From contig OW569384.1 of assembly GCA_937625935.1 (NCBI GenBank), positions 310,001-374,000 of the forward strand: a stretch of 64,000 bases of DNA. The letters run 5' to 3'. Each line of letters begins with the position of its first letter. The stretch's first letter is position 1. The translations under genes and the position numbers were made by a program. Source of the DNA: Tetramitus jugosus. Lineage: Eukaryota; Heterolobosea; Eutetramitea; Acrasida; Vahlkampfiidae. The notes under the pieces are model-generated. The model was given only the letters and a program-made list of their open reading frames with translations. It did no database searches and had not been told where the DNA came from. Positions 37,764-47,484 of this stretch are shown piece by piece.

Positions 37764-39027
37764 TTAATTCTTTGTTGGGGGAACATTTGACTTTCTTTGT
37801 TGATTTGATGTCGGTTGCTTAGAGTACGTGGCAGCAGCAGCCATTGCTGGATTGTATGTTCCTGGAAGACCAAACCCGAAGTTGTTCTGTTGTATGAGCA
37901 ATGGTTGGGAGTTGATTGGATTGAATGCAGCTGCGGGATTGAATGGGTTGGACCTTGCTGTGACATTTGAACTCCCAGGTGTCATCATACCTCCGGTCAA
38001 ATTTCCTGAATTGAATGGATAGGCTGTCATCGAATCAGGGGCAACCTTTGTCTGATTGACACTGTTGATATTGTGATTTGGTTTAGCTTTGCTCTTCTCT
38101 GCTTCTTGATGATGGATGAAATGAGCTATCGCAACGTGTGATGAATTGCGATTGTGCGACTTAGGTCCCGATTGACTCATTGGAGGACATGTATTCTTAC
38201 TGGCCAAAAAACGTTTAAACGAGCTAAGTGTTCCACTAGTCAGACTATTGGGCAGTGAACTTGATAGCGGAGGTGGTAATTTGTACATGACAGATCCTGA
38301 GTACTTCTTCTTAAACTCTTCCATTGTTCTCACAAAGAGTGAATCAAATATAGATAGAGAATGAGGAGGTGGATCTAACGATTTTCGAATTAAGAAATCA
38401 TTGTCAAGAGCTCTCTTGTTAAATGGTACATTGGTAATAACGGCTGAGTCTGCAGTGATTGCTGATACACCTTTTTTAGTCTTATTTGATCCCTCTGTTT
38501 CTGTTTTGTTTCTCTTATTCGACTTTGAATTCACTTCTGCTTTTTCGGTATCTGAACTGCTCTGCTTTGTGCTTTTGGATGGTCTTCCTCTCTTCCTTCC
38601 CGTGTTACTCGGAGGAGTAAAAGTAGGCGTATCTTCAACCACTGTGGGTGGTCTTCTCTTTCGGGGTGGTTTTTCAACAGGACTGTCTCTCTTCTCCTCC
38701 TGGTCAGAGGAGTCACTGTTGGCTACTATCTTCTTTGAAGCTAACTCTGCTCTCTGAATTCCGTCTTGAGAGCACAGTATCTGAGCAAAGCTCATAAGGG
38801 CACTGACACCTTCATCACCCAACTGAATCTATTCTCAACAAAGTTAGTTTGGATACTTGTCATTCAAAGAATAAAAGTTCACCTACTGATTTCTCTGTTG
38901 TGGAGCTCACAACACTGCTTGGATCTCTTCCATGATTATTATCGGTTGACTCCTCTTTCCGAGAGTTCCGAGCTGTGGTTCTTTGACGAGATCTAGGTGC
39001 AGGTTGTCGTTTTACCTTGGATGTCAT
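37764..39027 (-). CDS. AT-hook nuclear protein of unknown function
   Basis: Two exons: 39027-38887 and 38828-37764 (acceptor could also be at 38822). The intron begins GTAGGT and carries an ACTAAC branch-like site. The product is about 400 residues. Exon 1 is basic (MTSKVKRQPAPRSRQRTT). The junction gives QLGDEGVSALMSFAQIL, a short helix that looks conserved. An AT-hook core, RKRGRPSKS, and basic KPPRKRRPPT follow, then Ser-, Asn- and Pro-rich sequence to the end. AT-hooks bind the minor groove of AT-rich DNA, so a chromatin role is likely. I do not recognise the family. Confidence 0.6.
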
Positions 39028-39141
39028 GTGTTGGATGAAAGACGCAATCGAACGGAGTTGATGTGTTCTTGTGGTTGTAGACACGAAAAACCCGCCAAAA
39101 AATGATTAATTTGATGCAAGATGACCATTCTGCTGAACCAA

Positions 39142-39203
39142 TGTGGAGCGCGGATGCCGAACTCAGATCACGCTGTATACACTGTGGAGCACGGATGCCG
39201 AAC
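39142..39203. repeat. Imperfect 21-bp tandem duplication
   Basis: The 21-base unit at 39142-39162 recurs at 39183-39203 with one mismatch, 41 bases apart. It lies just outside the left copy of the 144-bp direct repeat. Confidence 0.75.
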
Positions 39204-39224
39204 AAGCCGGCACCACTGAGCATG

Positions 39225-39368
39225 CAGTCACCAATGTGTAAGTAAATAAATCAATTATAACATCCTGTTATATCAGATATATGATTATGTGATGATACCA
39301 GTTGTTTCAACCAGAGAAAAGCAGAATTTCGCCTTGAATTCAACTGTGTACTGTATCCGCGTTCCACA
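39225..39368 (+). repeat. 144-bp direct repeat, left copy
   Basis: This block recurs at 41365-41508 in the same orientation, with only two substitutions (G/T near 39314 and A/T near 39338). It contains the palindrome TATATCAGATATA. On the minus strand both copies keep an open frame reading CGTRIQYTVE then ETTGIIT and a stop, so the unit may include the 3' end of an old gene. Confidence 0.95.
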
Positions 39369-39526
39369 GACAAGATGGTAATTGACAGTACCATATAAAC
39401 TTTCATGTTTTTATTAAGACGCTTCATTATTGTATTCTTTGAACTAACTTCGATCATTCATGTATCTGGTAATCCGTTTCAGGATGTACTGCATTTTGGA
39501 GAATAGTTGCATGATCTTGCTTCACT

Positions 39527-41341
39527 TCATTCAGGAGCAAATTCTTCTACTTGTATCTCTGTTGCATAAGCATCTGCTGCAATTGTTTTTGCTTTTCCAA
39601 ATTTCTTTTCCTCAATATCATACACAAATGTGCTGAGATACAACTTCAATTCTGAACTGGACTGCAATACAAGGTGATGATATGCATAGTTCTTTTCCTC
39701 CATCTGCTTAAAAGCTTTCCTGACAAGAGCTCCTACGCTATTCTTTGATTCGTCTTGCACTACTTTAAACTCAATAATATGCATTGATTTATTCAACCTG
39801 ATAAAGAGGTCCAGATTTCCATTTGATGTTGAGCCTTCTGACAAAAAAACCATATGTGGGAAATACTGTTTCAAATGCAACAAGGATAAATACATAGCAA
39901 CAGCATACACAGCTTCGATTTTCCCAGCATGTATCTCACGATTGGATATAGTCCTAAAGATTGGGTGAGGAAATGATTTGATTAATCTTCCAAGTTGTTG
40001 GAACAATTGATCCATATCTTCCTTCATCAGTGCCTCTTTCATCTTGATGATAATATCATTGTTGTCCAGCAATTCCAACTTTTGTGATAGATCACTAATC
40101 AATGTTTCTCTAACAGAATTGTTTGGTACTGTTAACTTGTTATCTTTGATTGTCAAGTATCCTGTTTCATAAAACAACTTCTGCAGAGTTCGTGTTGAGG
40201 GTTTCACCAACTCATCCAAATCTATGGACTGATCAAAACCTTTCACTTCTTGTGGTTCAATTATTTCAAGAATGGAATGAACTGTCGGATTGAATAATGA
40301 CCAGAGATGCATGGGTCTACCTCTTGTTGCCCAGAAATTTTCAAATATCTGCTTCTTCAGCAGTTGATTAATATCCCAAGGATTTAAGAGTCCATCTTTT
40401 GTAGCAGTGCAGAATCTGAATCCATTATACTCTTTGATGATCCTCTCATCCAAGTTGGTGCCATATATTCGCAATAGTTCCTCATATGCATTAGTGTATG
40501 TATTTTTCACCTCCTCCAATGTATATCCTGTCAGTGCACTAAATGAAATATCAGTGGATACATCCTCAAGATCATTCATTGATGAAAATAGATTGGTATA
40601 TGAGAACTTGGACACACCAGTAATGAACAACAAATGAATCATTGATCCAAGACCCTTGAGTGGAGAAAAGAAAGCTCTGAGCAAGTCTCGATTCTTCCTT
40701 GCGAGTGATATATTTCCCACATCTGTCATATTCTCAGCAATTGCTTTCGTAATTGGGCTATCATATTCGTCAATCAAAATGATAATTCGTCCAGATTCTG
40801 ACTGACTAGCAAAATAGCGAACAGTCAATTTTAGCATCCGTACAATACTCCCCTTTAGCCGAAACTCTTCTTCAACATCTTCAGGAACTTGCAATCCATT
40901 CAGTTTGAAGCTATTCATGAGCTCATCAAATAATTCAGTAACGAGGTTATGTGCATCTATCAAAGAAAGATCCAAATGTAACACAGGCATTCTTTTCATG
41001 AACAAGTCCTCAGAATTGTAGATCTCAAATTGTTGTTGGTTGTTCTCTAGTGGTCCAAATGCTTCTCTATTTCCCAACGCAACAAGTTTCATTTGCTCAA
41101 TAGTCAACGACTTTCCCATCTTTCTAGGTCTTGTGAAGAAAATCTTCCTACCATGTTGTAATCTCATCAGTGCTTCAATCAACTTTGTTTTATCAACAAA
41201 CTTTGCACCTCTTGTTGAACGCTCTAGATAGAAGTCATGAGTGGTTGGTATCTTCTCGAGTGATTGATTGCGTTGTTGAGTCTTAAAATTGATTGAGTAG
41301 AAGAAACAGTTTACTCTTTGCAAGGTACGTGTTCTCAGCAT
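39527..41341 (-). CDS. AAA-ATPase-like / PD-(D/E)XK nuclease family protein
   Basis: This 604-residue protein starts at MLRTRTLQRV. The N-terminal half is the AAA-ATPase-like domain: FVDKTKLIEALM, a Walker A variant FFTRPRKMGKSLT, IIILIDEYDSPI (Walker B) and FITGVSKF (sensor). The C-terminal ~150 residues fit the linked PD-(D/E)XK nuclease domain: GNLDLFIRL, then IIEFKV giving the D...ExK triad. This two-domain family is common in Bacteroidetes and some protists and fungi, often in many copies. Its function is unknown, possibly defence or mobile-element biology. The basic, Arg-rich start could be a mitochondrial presequence. It is the only gene between two 144-bp direct repeats. Confidence 0.82.
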   Translation of the reverse strand: MLRTRTLQRVNCFFYSINFKTQQRNQSLEKIPTTHDFYLERSTRGAKFVDKTKLIEALMRLQHGRKIFFTRPRKMGKSLTIEQMKLVALGNREAFGPLENNQQQFEIYNSEDLFMKRMPVLHLDLSLIDAHNLVTELFDELMNSFKLNGLQVPEDVEEEFRLKGSIVRMLKLTVRYFASQSESGRIIILIDEYDSPITKAIAENMTDVGNISLARKNRDLLRAFFSPLKGLGSMIHLLFITGVSKFSYTNLFSSMNDLEDVSTDISFSALTGYTLEEVKNTYTNAYEELLRIYGTNLDERIIKEYNGFRFCTATKDGLLNPWDINQLLKKQIFENFWATRGRPMHLWSLFNPTVHSILEIIEPQEVKGFDQSIDLDELVKPSTRTLQKLFYETGYLTIKDNKLTVPNNSVRETLISDLSQKLELLDNNDIIIKMKEALMKEDMDQLFQQLGRLIKSFPHPIFRTISNREIHAGKIEAVYAVAMYLSLLHLKQYFPHMVFLSEGSTSNGNLDLFIRLNKSMHIIEFKVVQDESKNSVGALVRKAFKQMEEKNYAYHHLVLQSSSELKLYLSTFVYDIEEKKFGKAKTIAADAYATEIQVEEFAPE

Positions 41342-41364
41342 TGTTTTTTTATTAGTTGAAGGTT

Positions 41365-41508
41365 CAGTCACCAATGTGTAAGTAAATAAATCAATTATAA
41401 CATCCTGTTATATCAGATATATGATTATGTGATGATACCAGTTGTTTCAACCATAGAAAAGCAGAATTTCGCCTTGATTTCAACTGTGTACTGTATCCGC
41501 GTTCCACA
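41365..41508 (+). repeat. 144-bp direct repeat, right copy
   Basis: Same unit as 39225-39368. It lies immediately 5' of the AAA-ATPase-like gene (minus strand) and about 113 bases before the start of the divergent glycerate kinase fusion, so it may contain promoter elements for both. Confidence 0.95.
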
Positions 41509-41621
41509 ACCAAGAAGACCACTAATGTAAACAGGTTTCAAATATGAGATGTGGATAACTTCCAATTCTTCTGCAAGCTCCTGGATCACAAACGGAGAAG
41601 ATTTCCCACCAGAAAAAAAAC

Positions 41622-44102
41622 ATGAACACAACCGTTGTCAGAAAGAGCATTGTGGCTTGTTTCGACTCATTCAAGGATTGTTTGAGTGCTCAAGAGATTG
41701 GATCCATTGTGTTAAACTCCCTGGCCAAACACTCACCATATATCCATCAAGAAACACTGGCTGCTGATCATCATACCAACCATCATAAGCTGGCGTTTGA
41801 TCTAGTCAATGTTCCTCTATCCGATGGTGGTGAAGGATTCTTGCATGCATTCCAACAAACCCATTCTGAGAATGAGTATGAGATGCGATCACATCGTGTA
41901 GGTCATGTGATGGAATCAAGGAGACTCAGAGGTGAAACTGTGGATGCACAATACATGTTATTGAAGAAGAACGAGGGATTGAATGGTGGTGCGAGTGAGG
42001 TAGCAGTCGTGGAGAGTGCCAAGTGTGTTGGTATTGAGTTGGTGCCTGTTGTAGAGAGAAATCCGATGCATACGAGTACGTTTGCGTTGGGAGAGCTGAT
42101 CAAGCATATTGTTTTCGACCAAAAGATTCGTCATTTGCGTGTGGGTCTAGGAGGTAGTGCAACCAGTGATGGTGGACTTGGACTGTTGCAAGCATTAGGC
42201 GTTAAGCTTTGGTGTCTAAACGAGCAAACGAACGAGCGATTTGAACCCGATGTATTTTATGGTCGACATTTGCCAATGTTGGTTGATTTCGATGCAAGTG
42301 AGATGATTGAATCTCTGCCTGATGATATCCGTATGGAGTTGGCCTGTGATGTGACCAATCCCTTTTTAGGTCCTCTCGGAGCTGTTCACGTGTTCTCTAA
42401 ACAAAAGGGAGCCGTTGAGCAGACTATGAGAGATATGTTGGAGAGTGGTATGCACAAATTAAACAGCTTGTACCAAGAAAAATTTGGTATTGATTTGTCT
42501 TTGGTCGCTGGTTCTGGTGCTGCTGGAGGGATCAGTGGAAGTTTGTATGCTGTCCTCAGACAAAAGAATACTGAAGCTGTAGCAATGAGAAAGGGAATTG
42601 AAATCATTGCAGACAGTGCCAACTTGAGGGAAAAAATTGCCAGAGCAGAATTAGTACTAACTGGCGAGGGTTCCTTTGATGGTCAATCGAGTGCAGGAAA
42701 GGTTGTATCACTCGTCCAAGAAATTGCATACGAACACAACGTTCCGTTAGTAATTATATGTGGTCAAAGTCATGTTAATGATTTAGGCAAATTTTCACAT
42801 AACACTAAGGTCCTTCCTCTGGTGCCTGATCAATTCTCTTTTGAAGAATCGATGAAGAACACAAGGAATTGTTTAGACTTACTTGTTCAAAGAAATGTAC
42901 ATCAATTCCGTTTCAAACCTTATCACACTGTGTATAATCTATCCTTCTCTACACCTCGAAGATATCGAATTGATCTCGAAACAAAACCCGAAGAACGGTG
43001 GGCTCCCATTATCAAGGATTATTTGCCTCAACTGCATGTGTTTAAGAATTATCTCATGGATAATATGAGAATCGAGTTTGGAAGTGTGAAACTTGCTTCT
43101 GCTATGCAATCAATTGCTGGATGGGCTAGTAAGAACATCTATACACCATCTGAAATCGTACGGGAATTAAAAGGAATAGCGGCCATAACTCAGCAAGCTT
43201 GTGGCTTGAACTATGACGATTTGCTCACGTTAAATATGGGGTACAATTGGCTTGCCCATTGTACAAGTGCTGTATGCTTGGATCACTCCACGGATCATCC
43301 TCCCTATCACTTCAGAAATATGGATTGGGATCTGGAGCTGAGTAGAGAGCTACGAAATATGACGATTGACGTGGAGTTCTATCAGAACAACAAGCCTCTG
43401 TATATTATGACGACATGGGTCTGCTTTATTGGTGCCACAACAGGTATGAGATATAGTGAGGAAATGTCAACTGACTATCCAAAGGGATACAGCATATCGA
43501 TTAATTATCGTAAGACAGATGAGTCAGCTGGTATTATGAAGAACTTTGTGTCAGGTGTTTGTTCCTATTGGCCAATTGAAATGTTGCTGCGTACTGTTCT
43601 CAGTCAAGAGGACACATTCAGTCGAGCACTATATAAGCTAAGCAAGGAAAATGTAATGGCTCCTTGTTATTTAACAATATGTGGATCTACTAATAATGAA
43701 GGTGTCATTCTCACTCGAGGACGACACCGTGATGAGAAGCGACTTCAAATTCATCCAGAAAGAACGCCATTCATAGTGCAGACGAACATTGATCATTGGA
43801 TGAAAGAAGTAGACAGAGTATGGGCAGGTACAGATATGCTTCTCCACAGTGCCATAGATAGAAAAATTGCCGCAACAAACTACTTAACCAACGGTAGACA
43901 ATCATCCATCGAAAACCATTACGACCAGAGTGAATTTGCTGTCAGAGTCGGTTTTGGTTGTCTGGCCAATTACCCGAACATGAACCCTGAAACAATCTAC
44001 ATGAATGTGATGAGACCTGCCACAGGCTTATACTTGTCACGTGTGGCTCATAACCCAATGGATCAGCAACAATTCGACCAGTTCCAACAAGACCATACGT
44101 GA
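41622..44102 (+). CDS. Glycerate kinase fused to acid ceramidase/NAAA-like amidase
   Basis: This is one uninterrupted 826-residue frame. Residues about 8-425 are a class I glycerate kinase: FDSFKDCLSAQEIG, VPLSDGGEGFL, VGLGGSATSDGG, GSGAAGGISG and LTGEGSFDGQSSAGK. It phosphorylates D-glycerate using ATP. Residues about 435-810 are an acid ceramidase/N-acylethanolamine amidase (Ntn hydrolase) domain: YRIDLETKPEERWAPII, the nucleophile block LAHCTSAVCLDH (Cys about 547) and FRNMDWDLE. Animal enzymes of this group are lysosomal with a signal peptide and self-cleave before the Cys; here no signal peptide exists and the kinase comes first. I know of no such pairing, though I could not search. The start is at the first ATG after an A-run. 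Confidence 0.85.
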   Translation: MNTTVVRKSIVACFDSFKDCLSAQEIGSIVLNSLAKHSPYIHQETLAADHHTNHHKLAFDLVNVPLSDGGEGFLHAFQQTHSENEYEMRSHRVGHVMESRRLRGETVDAQYMLLKKNEGLNGGASEVAVVESAKCVGIELVPVVERNPMHTSTFALGELIKHIVFDQKIRHLRVGLGGSATSDGGLGLLQALGVKLWCLNEQTNERFEPDVFYGRHLPMLVDFDASEMIESLPDDIRMELACDVTNPFLGPLGAVHVFSKQKGAVEQTMRDMLESGMHKLNSLYQEKFGIDLSLVAGSGAAGGISGSLYAVLRQKNTEAVAMRKGIEIIADSANLREKIARAELVLTGEGSFDGQSSAGKVVSLVQEIAYEHNVPLVIICGQSHVNDLGKFSHNTKVLPLVPDQFSFEESMKNTRNCLDLLVQRNVHQFRFKPYHTVYNLSFSTPRRYRIDLETKPEERWAPIIKDYLPQLHVFKNYLMDNMRIEFGSVKLASAMQSIAGWASKNIYTPSEIVRELKGIAAITQQACGLNYDDLLTLNMGYNWLAHCTSAVCLDHSTDHPPYHFRNMDWDLELSRELRNMTIDVEFYQNNKPLYIMTTWVCFIGATTGMRYSEEMSTDYPKGYSISINYRKTDESAGIMKNFVSGVCSYWPIEMLLRTVLSQEDTFSRALYKLSKENVMAPCYLTICGSTNNEGVILTRGRHRDEKRLQIHPERTPFIVQTNIDHWMKEVDRVWAGTDMLLHSAIDRKIAATNYLTNGRQSSIENHYDQSEFAVRVGFGCLANYPNMNPETIYMNVMRPATGLYLSRVAHNPMDQQQFDQFQQDHT

Positions 44103-44293
44103 AACGTTGCACGATTCCATAAAAGAAAAACAAGCGACGCATCTTTGATAGATGACACATTTTTCTCCGACCACAAACAATTCAGAACTCTGGGAGTGTG
44201 CAGAAAAAAAGCGACCACAAGACACGCCCTACCTAGGCATCTACAACCACAATTAACAACAACAGAACATAGAAAGACAGTTGCCATCACCTT

Positions 44294-45673
44294 ATGGACG
44301 ATTTTATAGAAAGCTTAATTCCCCACTCCGACACATTTTTCCACTTTGCCAATTCTCTGACAGCCGCCGCCAGCAACACTACGGCTCCGATTATAACACC
44401 CGCACAACAAAATGTACTCCGCATCACAAAGATTGTGATTGGCTCACTGAGCTTTGGCACCACATTTCTCTATGTTCTCTATGTACTGATACGCACGTTA
44501 TACACCTTTCCATTCAGACTATTATTCCAATGTATCACTAAAAAACAAACTTCTCATCGGTCACGATCATCGTCCACATCCTCATCCAGACGAAAGAGCT
44601 CCAAAAAACGACATCGAAACGTCAATGGCAATCTCAGTAGCAAGTTAACGAGCAACGACAGAACTGAACCATTCTTACTCATCAATGAATCGCATGAAGC
44701 TACCATTTCACATAACGATGTTGGTGATGAATATGATGACAAGAGTATTCAGAATACTCTGACGACGACTCGTGACGACATTACCACTTTTCGTCGTGCA
44801 GTCACATGGAAACAAGTGCGCAATGCCATCACTTCTGATTGCTACTTCTTCGCTAGGCCTTTAGCTCGCATCTTCTTTTGGCTACAGTTTTGTGAGTGTA
44901 TTGCAGTGACTTACACGTTGTTTGAAGTGGCTGGATGGATGAGCACTGCCATTTGTCACTATCAATTCTTTGTGATTCAGTTCTTTGGATTAGCAAAGTA
45001 TGGATGGGGATTGATGATTGCTGTTTGGATGTTTTGGATCCTGGCATTGCGCAAAGGAAATCAGCATCTGTTGAAACTGGAAGTGCTTTCGCATGTGATT
45101 GTCTGGATCAATGCCATCATATTTACAGTGATTCCGATTGCAACGCGGTCCATTGGAAACTCTGGTAGTTATTGTTGGATATTGGGCACTGGATATCATA
45201 ATTATATTCGATTCACGCATTACATTCCATTGTGGACAATGATTGCCATTATTTGTTGCATCTATGTCATGACGTTCACTGCGGTTTTCAAGTCTCAATG
45301 GCTATCGTTTCGATCATCGAATCGAAGCAAACAAATGCTTCACTTTTCTACTAGTGCCAAGCTCTATATTAAGTTATTGGGATTCCCGTTGGTGTTTGTG
45401 ATTGTATGGATCGTGCCTACTTTCCGGCGTTTTGTCGAGATGGTTTGGACTTGGAAAAAAGTTTCCAAGCAAATGCCGTTCTCCGTGCTATATGTTCATG
45501 CAATCACTAGTCCTGCGAATGGATTTTGGTATTCTGTCGTGTTTGTAGCGAGTGAACTCGTTGGTGTTTGTTGTACTTGCATGAGAAAGAGAACAGAAAA
45601 GTTGAAGACTGTGCAATTACAAGACGACGAAACAGAATTAGATAGCGAGTACATGTCATTCGAAGAAGAATAA
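44294..45673 (+). CDS. Seven-transmembrane receptor, cAMP-receptor-like
   Basis: This is a 459-residue membrane protein. An N-terminal segment with possible N-glycosylation (SNTTAP) precedes TM1 (about 45-70). A long basic, Ser-rich first cytosolic loop (about 80-160) follows. Further TM helices are at about 190-215, 225-250, 265-285, 315-345, 360-385 and 400-425. The extracellular GSYCWILG block before TM5 is typical of class B/E receptors of the Dictyostelium cAMP-receptor-like group. The C-tail is acidic. It probably senses an external ligand and signals through G proteins; the ligand is unknown. Confidence 0.7.
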   Translation: MDDFIESLIPHSDTFFHFANSLTAAASNTTAPIITPAQQNVLRITKIVIGSLSFGTTFLYVLYVLIRTLYTFPFRLLFQCITKKQTSHRSRSSSTSSSRRKSSKKRHRNVNGNLSSKLTSNDRTEPFLLINESHEATISHNDVGDEYDDKSIQNTLTTTRDDITTFRRAVTWKQVRNAITSDCYFFARPLARIFFWLQFCECIAVTYTLFEVAGWMSTAICHYQFFVIQFFGLAKYGWGLMIAVWMFWILALRKGNQHLLKLEVLSHVIVWINAIIFTVIPIATRSIGNSGSYCWILGTGYHNYIRFTHYIPLWTMIAIICCIYVMTFTAVFKSQWLSFRSSNRSKQMLHFSTSAKLYIKLLGFPLVFVIVWIVPTFRRFVEMVWTWKKVSKQMPFSVLYVHAITSPANGFWYSVVFVASELVGVCCTCMRKRTEKLKTVQLQDDETELDSEYMSFEEE

Positions 45674-46027
45674 ACGGTGTTGTACTTCACAATGTAGAGA
45701 CCTGGCGTAACTTAGATTTCAAGTAAATATGTCCTGTAGTGAGATTACTCCGTCGATCAGCTACAATTTCTCCTGTTCAATCAAAATGGTTCAATCTGAT
45801 TATGGACATTCCTTCGTCTGCTTCTGTGTAAATTGAATGACTCTTTCCCACCAATGTTAGGTGTTGGAATTGCTTCAATCCCTACTTCAGAACGGAACAA
45901 CAATTCATCTCGTAAACGTCCATCCCAGTCATTGAGCAAGGATTCTCCAAGAACCAAACAAAAAAAGCGATTGATCAACAAAAAAAACGAAACGAAAACA
46001 TCCATTATTAGCAACAGCGACATCATC
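45674..46027. other. Intergenic and 5' leader of homogentisate dioxygenase
   Basis: An in-frame open leader from 45833 encodes Ser/Lys/Arg-rich low-complexity sequence with no family match, so it is treated as untranslated. No other gene is seen. Confidence 0.5.
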
Positions 46028-47359
46028 ATGAGCAAGTCCATTTCTTCCTATGACGACAAGTATGCCTACCAACCAGGCTACTTGAACCATTGTTCCACAG
46101 AAGCACTGCCCAACGCGATTCCAAAGGCTCAAAACGCACCTCAACAGTGTCCTTATGGTCTCTATGCAGAACAACTCTCTGGAAGTCCATTCACTGCCCC
46201 TCGAACAAAGAACTTGAAGAGTTGGCTCTACCGCATTAGACCTTCCGTCACCCACGGCGTTTTCCGCGAGTACAAATCTCCTACAGTGTCGGAGCAATGT
46301 CTTGACGCGGATTTCTCCCGCAATGCCACCCCCAAGCAATTCCGGTGGATGCCCCCTACCATACCGGATACACCAACGGATTTTGTCGACGGTTTGTATA
46401 CGATGGTGGGTGCAGGTAGTCCTCAGCTAAGAAGCGGTTTTGCTGTGCACATGTACATGTGTAATAGCAGCATGGTTGATAGAGCTTTCACAAGTGCTGA
46501 TGGAGATATGCTCATTGTGCCTCAACAAGGTGACTTGGATGTGCAAACAGAGCTAGGTTGGTTGTATGTGAAGCCAAAGGAAATTTTGGTGATTCCAAAG
46601 GGCATTCGCTTCTCAATCAACGTCTCTGGACCCTCTAGAGGATACATTGCAGAAGTGTTTGAAGGTCATTTTGTGATCCCTGATTTGGGTCCTATTGGTG
46701 CCAACGGTCTCGCCAATCCACGTGATTTCTTGACTCCGGTAGCTGCCTATGAAGATGTTGACAAACCGTTCCAATTGATTCACAAGTATCAAGGCAAGTT
46801 GTTTGTTGCTGATATGGACCACTCGTTGTTTGATGTGGTCGGATGGCACGGTAACTATGCACCAGCCAAGTACGATCTCACCATGTTCAACACGATTAAC
46901 ACTGTGAGCTACGATCATATTGATCCATGCATTTTCACAGTGTTGACCTGTCAATCGGCTGAGCCGGGAACTGCAGTGTTGGACTTTGTGATTTTCCCAC
47001 CAAGATGGAGCGTTGCTGAGCACACGTTCAAACCACCATACTATCACAGAAATTTGATGAATGAGTACATGGGTCTCATTGAAGGTGTCTACGAAGCCAA
47101 GGAAGAAGGTTTCGTTCCAGGAGGTTCCTCACTGCACAACTGCATGTCTGCTCATGGACCAGAGATGGCTGTGTTCGAAAAGGCATCCACCTGTGAGTTG
47201 AAACCAGAAAGAGTTGCTGAAGGATCATTGGCTTTCATGTTCGAGTCTGTGTACATGATGAATCCAACAGAATGGGCACTCAACAATGTCAAGATGGACC
47301 AAAACTATCAAAAATGTTGGACTGGAATTAAGAAGCACTTCAATCCAAACAAATTGTAA
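46028..47359 (+). CDS. HGD: Homogentisate 1,2-dioxygenase
   Basis: This 443-residue protein starts at MSKSISSYDDKY; length agrees with human HGD (445). The frame is open for 65 codons further upstream, but that sequence is low-complexity. Family blocks: YQPGYLNHCSTEALPNAIP, CPYGLYAEQLSGSPFT and WLYRIRPSV. Iron ligands: YYHRNLMNEYMGLI (His about 340, Glu about 346) and SAHGPE (His about 376). The enzyme opens the homogentisate ring in tyrosine and phenylalanine breakdown, giving maleylacetoacetate. The ORF is intronless. Confidence 0.96.
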   Translation: MSKSISSYDDKYAYQPGYLNHCSTEALPNAIPKAQNAPQQCPYGLYAEQLSGSPFTAPRTKNLKSWLYRIRPSVTHGVFREYKSPTVSEQCLDADFSRNATPKQFRWMPPTIPDTPTDFVDGLYTMVGAGSPQLRSGFAVHMYMCNSSMVDRAFTSADGDMLIVPQQGDLDVQTELGWLYVKPKEILVIPKGIRFSINVSGPSRGYIAEVFEGHFVIPDLGPIGANGLANPRDFLTPVAAYEDVDKPFQLIHKYQGKLFVADMDHSLFDVVGWHGNYAPAKYDLTMFNTINTVSYDHIDPCIFTVLTCQSAEPGTAVLDFVIFPPRWSVAEHTFKPPYYHRNLMNEYMGLIEGVYEAKEEGFVPGGSSLHNCMSAHGPEMAVFEKASTCELKPERVAEGSLAFMFESVYMMNPTEWALNNVKMDQNYQKCWTGIKKHFNPNKL

Positions 47360-47484
47360 CAAACCAGGACTCCTCGATGTGTCGACCAATATCGAAGAAG
47401 TAAATGTCATATTTTTGAAAGTAACTATCGAACTTATTGTCTAAACTCATCGTGCATCATTTATTGACCATCGATCTCGATAAC

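Larger units (their letters stand above)
39225..41508. mobile_element. Repeat-bounded cassette carrying an AAA-ATPase-like/PD-(D/E)XK gene
   Basis: One gene is enclosed between two 144-bp direct repeats that are 2140 bases apart and about 98.6% identical. The arrangement suggests a recent insertion or local duplication. No transposase, reverse transcriptase, terminal inverted repeat or short target duplication was seen, so the mechanism is unknown. 'Mobile element' is a working label. Confidence 0.35.

Noticed and set aside
39225-41508. LTR retrotransposon
   Set aside because: The direct repeats lack TG...CA ends, and no reverse transcriptase, integrase or primer-binding site is present.
41425-41631. 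A small minus-strand gene upstream of the glycerate kinase fusion
   Set aside because: It reads like protein (GGKSSPFVIQELAEELEV) but has no ATG and lies across the right direct repeat. It was noted as a possible old gene tail, not called.
45833-46027. N-terminal extension of homogentisate dioxygenase
   Set aside because: The 65 extra codons are Ser/Lys/Arg-rich low complexity and have no counterpart in the family, whose length is matched from 46028.
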